NCBI GenBank assembly: GCA_905480425.1
Contig: CAJQQG010000014.1
Location: 1-64,000 of the forward strand
Source: an uncultured Flavobacteriaceae bacterium
Lineage (GTDB): Bacteria > Bacteroidota > Bacteroidia > Flavobacteriales > Flavobacteriaceae
Direction of reading: 5' to 3'
Length of the DNA: 64,000 nt
The notes beneath the pieces are model-generated. The model saw nothing but the letters and a program-made list of their open reading frames with translations. It was not told where the DNA came from and ran no database searches. Made by a program: the position numbers and the translations under genes. Positions 17,456-29,702 of this stretch are shown here, piece after piece. The stretch's first letter is position 1. The number at the start of each line of letters is the position of its first letter.

Positions 17456-18130
17456 CTATTCTAATAAATCAGGACGAAATTTCTTAGTGCGTTCAAGCGC
17501 CATTTCATCTCGCCATTTCTCTACTTTAGGTGTATTACCTGAGGTTAAAATTTCAGGAACTTCCCAGTTGTTATATTTTGCGGGTCTAGTATAAATAGGG
17601 GGAGCTAAAAGATCATCTTGAAAACTATCGGTTAGTGCAGAAGATTCATCACCTAAAACTCCTGGAATTAAACGGATTATACTATCACAAAACACAGCTG
17701 CTGCAAGTTCGCCTCCAGAAAGCACAAAATCACCTATGGAGATTTCATGAGTGATTAAATGATCTCTAACACGTTGATCAACTCCTTTATAATGACCACA
17801 CAGCAGAATTATATTGTTAAGCGTAGAATTATGATTAGCAATTTTTTGATTTAATTTTTCCCCATCAGGAGTTAAATAAATAACAGCGTCATAGTCTCGT
17901 TTATTTTTTAGGTAAGCTATGCATCTGTCAATGGGTTCAATCATCATTACCATTCCTGCACCGCCACCAAATGGGTAATCATCTACTTGACGCTGTTTAT
18001 GACCACTAAATTTTCTTAAATCATGAAAATGAACAGCAGCTATTCCAGAGACTATTGCACGTTTTAAAATAGAAGCTTCAAATGGACTTTTAAGGAGTTC
18101 GGGAAAAAGTGTAATAATATCAATGCGCAT
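17456..18130 (-). CDS. trmD: tRNA (guanine-N1-)-methyltransferase
   Basis: This 224-aa SPOUT-class enzyme methylates G37 of tRNAs from S-adenosylmethionine, preventing frameshifting. It shows MRIDIITLFPELLKSPFEAS at the start and KQRQVDDYPFGGGAGMVM in the active-site region. LLCGHYKGVDQRVRDHL and EISIGDFVLSGGELAAAV form the trefoil-knot SAM site. ATG 18130 is used; an in-frame upstream start adds eight residues outside the family. Confidence 0.95.
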   Translation of the reverse strand: MRIDIITLFPELLKSPFEASILKRAIVSGIAAVHFHDLRKFSGHKQRQVDDYPFGGGAGMVMMIEPIDRCIAYLKNKRDYDAVIYLTPDGEKLNQKIANHNSTLNNIILLCGHYKGVDQRVRDHLITHEISIGDFVLSGGELAAAVFCDSIIRLIPGVLGDESSALTDSFQDDLLAPPIYTRPAKYNNWEVPEILTSGNTPKVEKWRDEMALERTKKFRPDLLE

Positions 18131-18206
18131 GGCTAAGTGAATTATGTTAAACAAAAATATAAAAAGTCGATGCAGAACTTCGATTTTTTAGTAAAAGCTT
18201 CACTTT

Positions 18207-19598
18207 TTAATAATGCATTGATATTTTCAGCTCTTCTCCCGAAGGGTTAAGAAATAAGATGCTATCTAAATTGTCAATATTTATTTTTTTTAAATCTTCA
18301 AGTCTGTTTACCTGCTGGTCATTTATTTCCAATATGAGAAAACCATTATCAATTCCTTTTTGATAGAGCCAACGGTTATTCATGTTTGAAATATACAATC
18401 CTTGATCAGTTTCAAAGTGTTTTTTTTGTTCAGATGTAAGTTCTCTTAACTCCATTAAAAAATAGGAAGCACGATTAATTTTTTCTAAACGAACACTAAT
18501 GGTAGTTTCTTTTCCTGCTCGATTATATTTTATATTCACTTTTTCTCCCGGCCTTTTACTTGCCAGGTAGCCAGATAGATCTGCAAATTTATTTATTGCA
18601 ATACCATCAATACTTTTGATTATGTCATTAGGTTTAAGTCCAGCAAGATCAGCCCCCAAGCCCTCTTCAAGATTGGTGATGTAGAAACCTTCTGTTTCTA
18701 AAACATCAAAACGTGTTGCTAAATCAGAGTTTAGAGCTTGTCCCATAACGCCTAATAGTCCACGTTGTACATTTCCAAATTCAATTATATCTTCAAAAAT
18801 TTTTCGAACTACATTACTAGGTACAGCAAAAGAATATCCTACAAATCCACCCGAAATTGAAGTTATAGCTGTATTAATTCCAATTAATTCTCCTCTCGTG
18901 TTTACTAATGCACACCCACTATTTCCTTTATTAACAGCAGCATCGGTTTGGATATACCATTCGTTTTTTCCATCTTGGGTGTTCAAATCTCTAGATTTAG
19001 CACTAATAATTCCTGCAGTAACTGTTGAGTTTAGGTTAAAAGGATTTCCTACAGCAAGAACCCATTCTCCAATTTTAGTTGTATCAGAATTTCCAAAGAA
19101 TACATAAGGTAATTTTTCATTTGCATTAATCTTTAAAACAGCAATATCTGAATCAGGATCAGTTCCTACAACTTGAGCTTTGTAGATTTTGTTTTCATTG
19201 GTTGTAATTTCTATTTCAGTATTATTTTCAATTACATGGTTGTTGGTTATGATGAATCCGTTTGGAGAGACAATAACACCAGAGCCAGTTCCAATTCTTT
19301 TGGGTAAGTCTTCTTTATCATAAAAATAGCGATAGTATGAAGGAAGATTATTTTCTCCACTACTTGTATTTTTTACGTGTACTACAGCATTTACAGTTTT
19401 TTCAGCAGCAATTGTAAAATCTGTTAATTCTGCTGCAACAGTTCCTGTAGTATATGTGTAATTAGTTGGAAGTATTTTTGTTGAAAGATTTTGTTCCTTT
19501 TCAATTAGTAATGGAGCGCTAAAATACACATCATAAATAAAAATGCTAAAAACGGCACTCCCAAGTGCAATAATAACTGTTTTAATAAATGATTTCAT
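18207..19598 (-). CDS. DegP/HtrA-like periplasmic serine protease with two PDZ domains
   Basis: This 463-aa envelope protease/chaperone has an N-terminal membrane anchor or signal (about 7-25) and a trypsin-like domain (about 95-270). The catalytic triad is His121 (ITNNHVI), Asp151 (DSDIAVL) and Ser227 (GNSGCALV). A first PDZ domain follows (about 280-375, GLGADLAGLKPNDIIKSIDG), then a degenerate second PDZ (about 385-463). The usual GNSGGAL motif has Cys229 in place of the second glycine, a substitution adjacent to the oxyanion-hole loop. It probably degrades misfolded envelope proteins. The family member (DegP, DegQ or DegS-like) cannot be distinguished. Confidence 0.9.
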   Translation of the reverse strand: MKSFIKTVIIALGSAVFSIFIYDVYFSAPLLIEKEQNLSTKILPTNYTYTTGTVAAELTDFTIAAEKTVNAVVHVKNTSSGENNLPSYYRYFYDKEDLPKRIGTGSGVIVSPNGFIITNNHVIENNTEIEITTNENKIYKAQVVGTDPDSDIAVLKINANEKLPYVFFGNSDTTKIGEWVLAVGNPFNLNSTVTAGIISAKSRDLNTQDGKNEWYIQTDAAVNKGNSGCALVNTRGELIGINTAITSISGGFVGYSFAVPSNVVRKIFEDIIEFGNVQRGLLGVMGQALNSDLATRFDVLETEGFYITNLEEGLGADLAGLKPNDIIKSIDGIAINKFADLSGYLASKRPGEKVNIKYNRAGKETTISVRLEKINRASYFLMELRELTSEQKKHFETDQGLYISNMNNRWLYQKGIDNGFLILEINDQQVNRLEDLKKINIDNLDSILFLNPSGEELKISMHY

Positions 19599-19695
19599 AA
19601 GATTAATTTTTTCTACAAAAATATAATTTTTAAAGTAGTAAAAAATTCATTTAACGCCTTTTTAACAACCTTTAAAATTGATTATATTTGACGCT

Positions 19696-20481
19696 ATGCA
19701 GATTCAGTTTGATAAATATCAAGGTGCCGGGAATGATTTTATCATCATTGACAATAGAACAGGTGACTATGATTCACTTTCTCAAGAGAATCTAAAGCTG
19801 CTTTGTGATCGAAACAAAGGAATAGGTGCCGATGGAATTATTTTAATTCAAAATCATCAAGTTTTAGATTTCGAAATGCTGTACTATAATTCAGACGGTA
19901 ATTTAAGTTCTATGTGTGGTAATGGGGGTAGATGTGCTGTTTCTTTTGTTCAGCGCCATAATATCATAGATGTAAACACTCATTTTATGGCCATAGATGG
20001 TCCTCACAAGGCTAGCTTAATGTCTCCAATAGAAGTGCGATTACAAATGCAGGATGTTACTAATATTATTAAAAACGAAAACAATATAATTTTGGATACT
20101 GGTTCTCCTCATTTAGTTTTGTTTTTGCAAGAGATTGATTCTATAGATGTTAAAAAAGAAGGAGCGATAATTAGATACTCAGATACTTTTAAAAAAGAAG
20201 GTATTAATGTAAATTTTATAACAAAAAAAAGTAAAACAATATATGATATTAGAACCTATGAGCGAGGCGTAGAAAATGAAACCCTATCCTGTGGGACTGG
20301 TGCAGTAGCTTCTGCCATTGCGATGCATTTTTTAGGAGAATCAAATGGAGTTACTGAAATAAGACTTAATGCATTAGGAGGGGGGTTAACAGTCGGTTTT
20401 AAGGTTAAAGGAGCTAGATACGAAAACATATTTTTACAGGGCCCAGCAACTTATGTTTATTCTGGATCACTTTCATTATGA
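19696..20481 (+). CDS. dapF: diaminopimelate epimerase
   Basis: This 261-aa enzyme converts LL- to meso-diaminopimelate for lysine and peptidoglycan synthesis. The two catalytic cysteines lie in SSMCGNGGRC and TLSCGTGAVA; the substrate site includes YQGAGNDFIIID. ATG 19696 fits the family. An earlier in-frame start at 19678 precedes a perfect TATATTTG -7 box (19683-19690), so transcription probably begins about at the chosen ATG (leaderless or nearly so). It overlaps the next gene by four bases, starting a dapF-GNAT-mltG unit. Confidence 0.95.
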   Translation: MQIQFDKYQGAGNDFIIIDNRTGDYDSLSQENLKLLCDRNKGIGADGIILIQNHQVLDFEMLYYNSDGNLSSMCGNGGRCAVSFVQRHNIIDVNTHFMAIDGPHKASLMSPIEVRLQMQDVTNIIKNENNIILDTGSPHLVLFLQEIDSIDVKKEGAIIRYSDTFKKEGINVNFITKKSKTIYDIRTYERGVENETLSCGTGAVASAIAMHFLGESNGVTEIRLNALGGGLTVGFKVKGARYENIFLQGPATYVYSGSLSL

Positions 20482-20990
20482 GTCAAGACATTCTTACTTT
20501 ACGGGCATTAGAACCTGGTGATATTGACGTGTTACTAAATATTGAAAATGACAAAGAGTTTTGGAAATATTCAAATCAAAGGGAACCTTTCTCAAGGCAT
20601 CTTTTAGAATTATACATAGCACAGCAGCAACATGATATTTTTGAGATAAAACAACGTAGGTATATTCTCACTGATTCTTCTCAAAAATTACTTGGTATTA
20701 TTGATTTATTTGACTTTGAACCCTTTCATAGAAGGGTAGGAGTAGGATTAATTATTATATCTTCTGAACGCAGAAAAGGTATGGGTAAAAAAGCACTTGG
20801 ATTAATTGAACTTCACTGTATAAATAATTTAAATATCCATTCTATGTATGCTAATATTGCCATTGAAAATAATCCAAGTATTTCCGTTTTTGAGTTTTGT
20901 GGTTTTGAAAATGTTGGCATAAAAAAAGAATGGAATTTTTATGAAGGCTCATTTCATGATGAATTTTTATATCAAAAAATAATAGGATAA
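20478..20990 (+). CDS. GNAT family N-acetyltransferase (RimJ-like)
   Basis: This 170-aa acetyltransferase resembles the ribosomal-protein or spermidine acetyltransferase subgroup: LRALEPGDIDVLLNIENDKE at the start, SERRKGMGKKALGLIELHC for acetyl-CoA binding, and NNPSISVFEFCGFENVGIKK near the end. Its start overlaps the dapF stop by four bases and its stop shares one base with mltG, so the three are co-translated. Acceptor unknown. Confidence 0.85.
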   Translation: MSQDILTLRALEPGDIDVLLNIENDKEFWKYSNQREPFSRHLLELYIAQQQHDIFEIKQRRYILTDSSQKLLGIIDLFDFEPFHRRVGVGLIIISSERRKGMGKKALGLIELHCINNLNIHSMYANIAIENNPSISVFEFCGFENVGIKKEWNFYEGSFHDEFLYQKIIG

Positions 20991-22033
20991 TGTATAAAAG
21001 AAAATTAATAGTGTTAATTAGTTTAATCGGTATTGGAATCGGCACTTATTTTATTTTTAATTTTTACAATATTTTTTTTTGGAATAATACAGTTTTTAAA
21101 AATAAACACTCTTATGTATTTATTGACCATGATGACACAATGGATTCCCTTGAAATTCAATTAGAACCTCTTTTAAAATCATCAAAAAATTTTTTAATAG
21201 CAGCAGAGAAAAAAGGCTATTCTCAAAACATTAAACCAGGTAAGTATAAACTTATAAGAGGGTCAGGAAACAATGAGTTAATTAATGTTCTTCGTTCAAA
21301 ACGGCTAACGGTTAAAGTTGTTTTTAATAACCAAGAGCGTATTGAAAATCTCGCAAAACGAGTTTCATCTCAAATAGCTGCAGATAGTTCTAGTTTAATG
21401 AATGCCTTTTATGACACTTCTTTTTTAGAGTCTAATGGTTTTTCCAAAGAAAACATATTGGCAATGTATTTACCAAATTCATATGATTTTTTTTGGGACA
21501 CTACCGCTGAGGGTTTTAGAAAAAAAATGTTTAACAATTATCAACAATTTTGGAATAAAGACCGTTTAAAAAAAGCTAAAGCACAGAATCTTTCACCTAT
21601 TGATGTTTATATCCTTGCATCTATAGTTCAAAAAGAATCTCCAAAAGAAGATGAGCAACCACGTGTGGCTAGTGTATATTTAAATCGTCTGGCAAAGAGA
21701 ATGAAACTTCAAGCAGATCCAACCGTTATATATGCATTAAAAAAAGAATCTAATGATTTTGATCAAGTAATAAAACGTGTATTATTAAAAGATTTAAAAA
21801 TTTCTTCACTTTTTAATACTTATAAAAATAAAGGCCTACCTCCTGGTCCAATAACAATGCCTGATATCTCAACTATTGAAGTGGTTCTTTCTGCCGAACA
21901 AAACACATATTTATATTTTGTAGCAGATCCTTCAAAACCAGGTTATCATTTATTTGCTAAAAATTTACGCCAGCATAATAGTAATAAGCAGCTATATATT
22001 AACTGGATAAATAAGAAGAAAATTTATCGTTAA
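20990..22033 (+). CDS. mltG: endolytic murein transglycosylase MltG
   Basis: This 347-aa inner-membrane protein has one N-terminal helix (about 5-24) and a periplasmic YceG domain that cleaves nascent glycan strands and ends their elongation. The active-site region LASIVQKESPKEDEQPRVA includes the catalytic Glu, followed by YLNRLAKRMKLQADPTVIYA and the ending GLPPGPITMPD. It is co-transcribed with dapF and a GNAT gene. Its stop overlaps that of the convergent methyltransferase gene by four bases. Confidence 0.92.
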   Translation: MYKRKLIVLISLIGIGIGTYFIFNFYNIFFWNNTVFKNKHSYVFIDHDDTMDSLEIQLEPLLKSSKNFLIAAEKKGYSQNIKPGKYKLIRGSGNNELINVLRSKRLTVKVVFNNQERIENLAKRVSSQIAADSSSLMNAFYDTSFLESNGFSKENILAMYLPNSYDFFWDTTAEGFRKKMFNNYQQFWNKDRLKKAKAQNLSPIDVYILASIVQKESPKEDEQPRVASVYLNRLAKRMKLQADPTVIYALKKESNDFDQVIKRVLLKDLKISSLFNTYKNKGLPPGPITMPDISTIEVVLSAEQNTYLYFVADPSKPGYHLFAKNLRQHNSNKQLYINWINKKKIYR

Positions 22034-22758
22034 AAAGGACCTTCAATAATGAAAATACATGGTCTCTTATTTAATTTAACTTTTTCATTTTTCCATTGAC
22101 TTATAGTAAGTGTTTTTATGTATTCATTCTGCAAGGTTAGATCACAACTTACACATAAAAGCGTATTGGATAAAAGTACTTTTAATAATTCTTTGAGTAA
22201 TGAATCACTTCGATAAGGAGTTTCAATGAATAATTGCGCCTGATTATCTTTAATTGCTTTTTTTTCAAATTTAATGATAGCTTGTTTTCTTTTTTTTTGC
22301 TCAATAGGAAGGTATCCATTAAATGCAAAGTTTTGACCATTCATGCCAGAACTCATCATGGCAAGAATGAGCGATGAAGGTCCAACTATTGGTTTTACCT
22401 GAATTCCAAGTCTATGTGCTTTAGCAACAATCACACTTCCAGGATCCGCAATTCCTGGGCATCCAGCATCTGAAAATAATGCCATTGAAATTCCAGCTTT
22501 ACACTGATCTAAGTAGGTTTCTGTTTCTTCTTGGGTAATAAATTTATTCAGTGGATACAGTATGAGTTGGTCCTGGTTTTTATTAGGTGCTATTTTCTTG
22601 ATAAAACGCCTGGCTACTTTTTCATTCTCTATGATAAAATGATTTTGATCTTCTATGATTTTTTTAACGGTAAGGGGTAAAACTTCTAAAGGAGGATTTT
22701 CTCCAAGAGGAGTGGGTATTAGAAATAGTACTCCTGGTTTCTTTATTCCATCTTTCAT
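22030..22758 (-). CDS. RsmI-like SAM-dependent methyltransferase
   Basis: This 242-aa tetrapyrrole-methylase-fold enzyme is related to RsmI (2'-O-methylation of 16S rRNA C1402). SAM-binding segments include MALFSDAGCPGIADPGS and VKPIVGPSSLILAMMSSGMN, with FIETPYRSDSLLKELL in the C-terminal part. Bacteroidota often carry this paralogue in addition to true RsmI, so the exact target is uncertain. Its start overlaps the end of the phosphatase gene by four bases. Confidence 0.8.
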   Translation of the reverse strand: MKDGIKKPGVLFLIPTPLGENPPLEVLPLTVKKIIEDQNHFIIENEKVARRFIKKIAPNKNQDQLILYPLNKFITQEETETYLDQCKAGISMALFSDAGCPGIADPGSVIVAKAHRLGIQVKPIVGPSSLILAMMSSGMNGQNFAFNGYLPIEQKKRKQAIIKFEKKAIKDNQAQLFIETPYRSDSLLKELLKVLLSNTLLCVSCDLTLQNEYIKTLTISQWKNEKVKLNKRPCIFIIEGPF

Positions 22759-23201
22759 TTCTTCAGAATATTAGCAATACGTTCACAAGCATTTTCAAGA
22801 AGAGAAAAACATTGATCAAATCCTTCTTTAACACCATAAAAAGGATCGAAAATATTTTCTTGATTTGGAAGAATATAATTTACTTTCAGTTGTTCTTGTA
22901 TTGAGGAAGCCAGTAAAATTAGGTCCTCATGATTATTATAATCTATTACATATATATAGGAAAAAACTTTAAAATCATTGACTGAAAATGATCGTGCTAT
23001 CTGTTTACGAATATAAATGTTATTTTTTAATCCCACTGCAATAATTCTGGGGTCTGGAGGATACCCAATATGATAGTTTGATTTACCAGCAGAATCTACT
23101 TCAATATTTAAATGATTCACCTTAGCATTTAAAATGCCTTGTGCTAGAGGAGAACGACAAATATTACCCAAACAAACAATGAGTATTTTTTTGTGTTCCA
23201 T
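22755..23201 (-). CDS. low-molecular-weight protein-tyrosine-phosphatase
   Basis: This is a 148-aa cytosolic phosphatase. The P-loop CLGNICRSPLA (CX5R with the nucleophilic cysteine and arginine) sits at the N-terminus. The general-acid region near the C-terminus reads NIFDPFYG, with the expected D-P motif. It sits 13 bases after dnaA and is coupled to the RsmI-like gene. Physiological substrate unknown. Confidence 0.9.
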   Translation of the reverse strand: MEHKKILIVCLGNICRSPLAQGILNAKVNHLNIEVDSAGKSNYHIGYPPDPRIIAVGLKNNIYIRKQIARSFSVNDFKVFSYIYVIDYNNHEDLILLASSIQEQLKVNYILPNQENIFDPFYGVKEGFDQCFSLLENACERIANILKK

Positions 23202-23214
23202 TATGAAAAATATT

Positions 23215-24642
23215 TTATAAGGTAAGCTTTTGGCTTAAGTCATCTACATATTTACGAAACTGTTTATCCGTAAAGCTAAGATTATCGACTGTTTTACAGG
23301 CGTGTAAAACGGTAGCATGATCTCTTTTTCCAATTTGACTTCCAATACTTGCTAATGAGGCTTTAGTATATTTTTTAGCAAAATACATTGCAAGTTGACG
23401 GGCTTGAACTATGTGTCTTCTTCTTGTTTTTGATTGAAGAGTTTCAACATCCATTTGAAAATAATCAGAAACAACTTTTTGGATGTAATCAATAGAAACT
23501 TCACGTTTTGTGTTTTTCACAAATTTCATGACTACTTCTTTTGCTAAATCGATAGTGATTTCAACTTTGTTAAAAGATGATTGTGCAATGAGTGAAATGA
23601 TAGCACCTTCTAACTCCCTAACGTTAGTTTTAATATTTTTGGCAACGTATTCAATTATATCATCATTAATATCTACTCCATCAAGGTAAAGTTTATTTTT
23701 TAAAATAGAAATACGCGTTTCATAATTAGGAAGTTGTAATTCAGCTGAAAGCCCCCATTTAAATCTAGAAAGCAAACGCTGTTCAATATCTTGCATGTCA
23801 ACAGGAGCTTTGTCGGAGGTAAGAATAACTTGTTTTCCATTTTGATGTAAATGATTGAAGATATGGAAGAACACATCTTGAGTTCCTGTTTTTCCTGATA
23901 GGAACTGAACATCATCAATAATAAGTACATCAAGAATTTGATAGAAATGAATGAAATCGTTTCTTGTATTTTTTTTCACTGCTTCAATATATTGTTGGGT
24001 AAATTTTTCAGCAGCAATATATAAGACTGTTTTGTCTTGATATTTTTCTTTTATTTCCACTCCAATAGCATGTGCTAAATGTGTTTTCCCTAAACCAACT
24101 CCACCAAAAATCAGAAGTGGATTAAATGATGTCCCACCCGGTTTTGCAGATACTGCTAATGCGGCAGATCTTCCAAGGCGATTAGAGTCACCTTCTAAAA
24201 AATTATCAAAATTGTAATTTGGATTTAATTGTGATTCAATTTGAAGATTTTTAATTCCAGGAATAACAAAAGGATTTTTAAGTTCTCCCGCATATGAGTT
24301 AATAGGACCATCCACTTGTTGTGTTTTTACACCACTTCTATTGTTGCTGGGGATTTTTTCTGTGAAAGGTATATTATTTCCAAAAGTATTTTCCATTCTA
24401 ATAGCATACAACAGACGAGCATCTTTACCTAACTCTTTATGTAATGATGTTTTAAGAAGCTTAACATAGTATTCTTCTAACCATTCATAGAAAAACTTAC
24501 TAGGAACTTGGATAGTGAGAATATTATCATTTAACTTGACTGGTATAATTGGTAAGAACCAAGTTTTGTATGCTTGTGGCTGGATATTATCTTCAATGAA
24601 AGAAAGGCAGTTAGTCCAGACCTTAGAAGCATTCTCACTCAT
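23215..24642 (-). CDS. dnaA: chromosomal replication initiator DnaA
   Basis: This 475-aa AAA+ protein melts the chromosome origin. Domain I (about 1-85) starts with KVWTNCLSFIEDNIQPQ. After a linker, domain III holds GGVGLGKTHLAHAIG (Walker A), LIIDDVQFLSG (Walker B) and RLLSRFKWGL (box VII arginine region). Domain IV ends with the DNA-binding helix RDHATVLHACKTV. The 181-base region upstream has no recognisable DnaA boxes, so this is not evidently the origin. Genes downstream on the same strand encode a phosphatase and the RsmI-like enzyme. Confidence 0.97.
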   Translation of the reverse strand: MSENASKVWTNCLSFIEDNIQPQAYKTWFLPIIPVKLNDNILTIQVPSKFFYEWLEEYYVKLLKTSLHKELGKDARLLYAIRMENTFGNNIPFTEKIPSNNRSGVKTQQVDGPINSYAGELKNPFVIPGIKNLQIESQLNPNYNFDNFLEGDSNRLGRSAALAVSAKPGGTSFNPLLIFGGVGLGKTHLAHAIGVEIKEKYQDKTVLYIAAEKFTQQYIEAVKKNTRNDFIHFYQILDVLIIDDVQFLSGKTGTQDVFFHIFNHLHQNGKQVILTSDKAPVDMQDIEQRLLSRFKWGLSAELQLPNYETRISILKNKLYLDGVDINDDIIEYVAKNIKTNVRELEGAIISLIAQSSFNKVEITIDLAKEVVMKFVKNTKREVSIDYIQKVVSDYFQMDVETLQSKTRRRHIVQARQLAMYFAKKYTKASLASIGSQIGKRDHATVLHACKTVDNLSFTDKQFRKYVDDLSQKLTL

Positions 24643-24823
24643 TTGATATTTTCTTTTGATTTTTACGGTTAGAGTCGTTTTTCATACCCATCTACAAATA
24701 TTGTTTTAATTAATTTAAAAAAAAAATCAATTTGCTATTGAATAATAACTTTTTTTTTATGATATTCTGACTCTCTTATTTTATTCAAAATTCAAAAACA
24801 TTTTAAGATATTTATTAAAATTA

Positions 24824-25219
24824 ATGGAATATACAACAAATAAAATCACTGTTCGCTACAGCGAAACTGATCAAATGCAGTTTGTTCATCATAGCAATTA
24901 TTTAAAATATTTTGAGTTAGCTCGCTTGGAATGGCTTACAGTACTTGGTGTATCTTATTCTGAAATGGAAAAAAAAGGAATTTTAATGCCTGTAGTAAAA
25001 GCAAGTATTGAATTTAAAACTCCTCTTTATTTTGGAGATGAGTTTCAAGTGAGTGTAGTTTTGAAAAATATACCACGTGCTACTCTAGTTTTTGATTATA
25101 AGATTATAAATCAAAAAAATCAAATGATTTGTTTAGGAACTACTGTTTTAGCTTTTCTATCAACCTTCACAAAGCGGCCTATGCGGTGCCCTGAAATTTT
25201 ATTAGAAAAATTTAGTTGA
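24824..25219 (+). CDS. hot-dog acyl-CoA thioesterase (YbgC/4HBT type)
   Basis: This 131-aa hot-dog-fold hydrolase contains RYSETDQMQFVHHSNYLKYF, including the catalytic aspartate in the usual position (SETDQ), and the core FDYKIINQKNQMICLGTTVL. It probably hydrolyses short-chain or aromatic acyl-CoA esters. It is an isolated gene whose 3' end overlaps the convergent ribD by eight bases. Confidence 0.85.
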   Translation: MEYTTNKITVRYSETDQMQFVHHSNYLKYFELARLEWLTVLGVSYSEMEKKGILMPVVKASIEFKTPLYFGDEFQVSVVLKNIPRATLVFDYKIINQKNQMICLGTTVLAFLSTFTKRPMRCPEILLEKFS

Positions 25220-26255
25220 AATAAATATCCAGTATTTCACCTTCATATATTTCTGTTTGGTTTGATATTTTTTTAAATTCAGGTGCCATAATTCCAGTTT
25301 TAATTTTTTTATCTGTTTTAAAAACTCTTGCCTCATCCCATAGATTATCTTTAATAAAAGATTCTAATGTTCTTAAGCCACCCTCAATAATGATTGATTG
25401 AATTTTTAGTTTATAACATTCTTTTAGGATGTTTTTAATACAGAATGGAGAAACTATATTTTGTTCTTTTTTATTTGGTAATAATTCAATGGGGTCTTTA
25501 GTAAAAAATAACGTAGGAATATTGTCTTGAAATAATTTTGAATCCTTTGGTGTTCGCCTATTTGGATCAATAACGATCCTTAATGGATTATTTCCTGCCC
25601 ACTCCCGGGTGGTTAATTCAGGGTTGTCATTAATTACGGTTTGTACACCGACTAAAATTGCTGCCTCTTCACTTCTCCACTTATGAACACGTTGTCTCGA
25701 ATAGTTATTAGTAATCCAAAATATTTCAGGATTATCTGTTTTTTTTTGAATGGGTGCAATAAAGTTATTTTTAGTTTGTGCCCATTTTAATATAACATAA
25801 GGTCTTTTTAAGTTGTGAAATGTAAAAAAACGTCGATTTAAAAAATCCGCTTCTTTTTTTAGTATCCCAATAAGTACCTCGCATCCTGCTTTTTTTAATT
25901 TTTCAATTCCTTTTCCTGTAACGAGAGGGTTTGGATCAGTAGATGCAATTACAACTCGTGGAATTTTATTTTTAATAATTAAATCTGAACAAGGTGGTGT
26001 TTTACCAAAATGATTACACGGTTCTAATGAAACATAAAGGGTGCTTTTAGAGAGAAATTTTTTATTTTGAACATTAGATATAGCGTTTGCTTCTGCATGG
26101 GAACTACCTACTTTTTGATGCCATCCTTCACCTATTATATTGTCTTTATATACAACTACAGAACCAACTAAAGGATTGGGAAAAGTTTTTCCCAATCCTT
26201 TTTCTGCCAATTTAATGCAGCGTTGCATAAAGAAATAGTCTTTTGTATTTTTCAA
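25212..26255 (-). CDS. ribD: bifunctional riboflavin deaminase/reductase RibD
   Basis: This enzyme catalyses the second and third steps of riboflavin synthesis. The deaminase domain (N-terminal, about 1-145) has the zinc site SSHAEANAI and EPCNHFGKTPPCSD. The reductase domain has LKWAQTKN, GVQTVINDNPELTTR and IIIEGGLRTLESF. No ATG fits exactly: the frame opens at TTG 26294, with further TTGs, one at 26255 (KNTKDYFFMQRC), and the first ATG at 26228. I chose TTG 26255 because family members carry about 5-10 residues before MxRC; this is uncertain. It overlaps the thioesterase gene tail-to-tail. Confidence 0.92.
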   Translation of the reverse strand: MKNTKDYFFMQRCIKLAEKGLGKTFPNPLVGSVVVYKDNIIGEGWHQKVGSSHAEANAISNVQNKKFLSKSTLYVSLEPCNHFGKTPPCSDLIIKNKIPRVVIASTDPNPLVTGKGIEKLKKAGCEVLIGILKKEADFLNRRFFTFHNLKRPYVILKWAQTKNNFIAPIQKKTDNPEIFWITNNYSRQRVHKWRSEEAAILVGVQTVINDNPELTTREWAGNNPLRIVIDPNRRTPKDSKLFQDNIPTLFFTKDPIELLPNKKEQNIVSPFCIKNILKECYKLKIQSIIIEGGLRTLESFIKDNLWDEARVFKTDKKIKTGIMAPEFKKISNQTEIYEGEILDIYFN

Positions 26256-26327
26256 ATCGTAGTATAAATATTTTTTCTTTGCCAAGAAAATCAAAATTGA
26301 CTGTAAATTTATAACAAAAATTAAGGA

Positions 26328-26803
26328 ATGAAGATTCGACCAATAGACATTAAAGATAATCGTGAATTATCCTTAATGATTCGCTCTGTTTTAATTGAAA
26401 TGGGTGTTCCTAAAACTGGGACAGCTTATGAAGACCAAGAGTTAGATACTATGTATGAGGCTTATCTTGGCTTGAGAACTATATATTATGTTGTCACCGA
26501 GGGGAAAAAAATTTTAGGGGGCGCGGGAATTGCCCCATTAAAAGAAGGTGATCCTTCAGTTTGTGAGCTTCAAAAAATGTATTTTTCTCCTAAAGCACGT
26601 GGTAAGGGATTTGGTCATCAAATGATTGATGCTTGTATTAATTTTGCAAAATCAAATGATTTTAAATTGTGTTATATTGAAACCATGCCCAATATGGAGG
26701 CTGCTCAAAAATTATATAAAAAGTTAGGATTTAATTACATTGATCATCCAATGGGAAACACTGGTCATTATTCATGTCCATTTTGGATGACAAAATCTTT
26801 AAT

Positions 26804-26807
<4 letters not shown>
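26328..26807 (+). CDS. GNAT family N-acetyltransferase
   Basis: This 159-aa acetyltransferase has motif A as FSPKARGKGFGHQMIDACI and the C-terminal LYKKLGFNYIDHPMGNTGH. It is translationally coupled to prmC (ATGA overlap). Similar to YjgM/PA4866-type enzymes in pattern, but the substrate is unknown. Confidence 0.85.
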
Positions 26808-29662
<2,855 letters not shown>

Positions 29663-29664
<2 letters not shown>

Positions 29665-29686
29665 AATGTTTTGTTTATAACATTTT
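29663..29686 (+). terminator. weak hairpin after ligA
   Basis: An 8-base inverted repeat (aaaatgtt / aacatttt) with an 8-base loop directly follows the ligA stop. It is AT-rich and followed by only a short T stretch, so its terminator activity is tentative. Confidence 0.35.
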
Positions 29687-29702
29687 GTTTAAAAAATACA
29701 TA

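Noticed and set aside
24643..24823. Possible replication origin upstream of dnaA
   Set aside because: The 181 bases contain no TTATCCACA-like DnaA boxes or clustered repeats; AT-richness alone is not enough in this genome.
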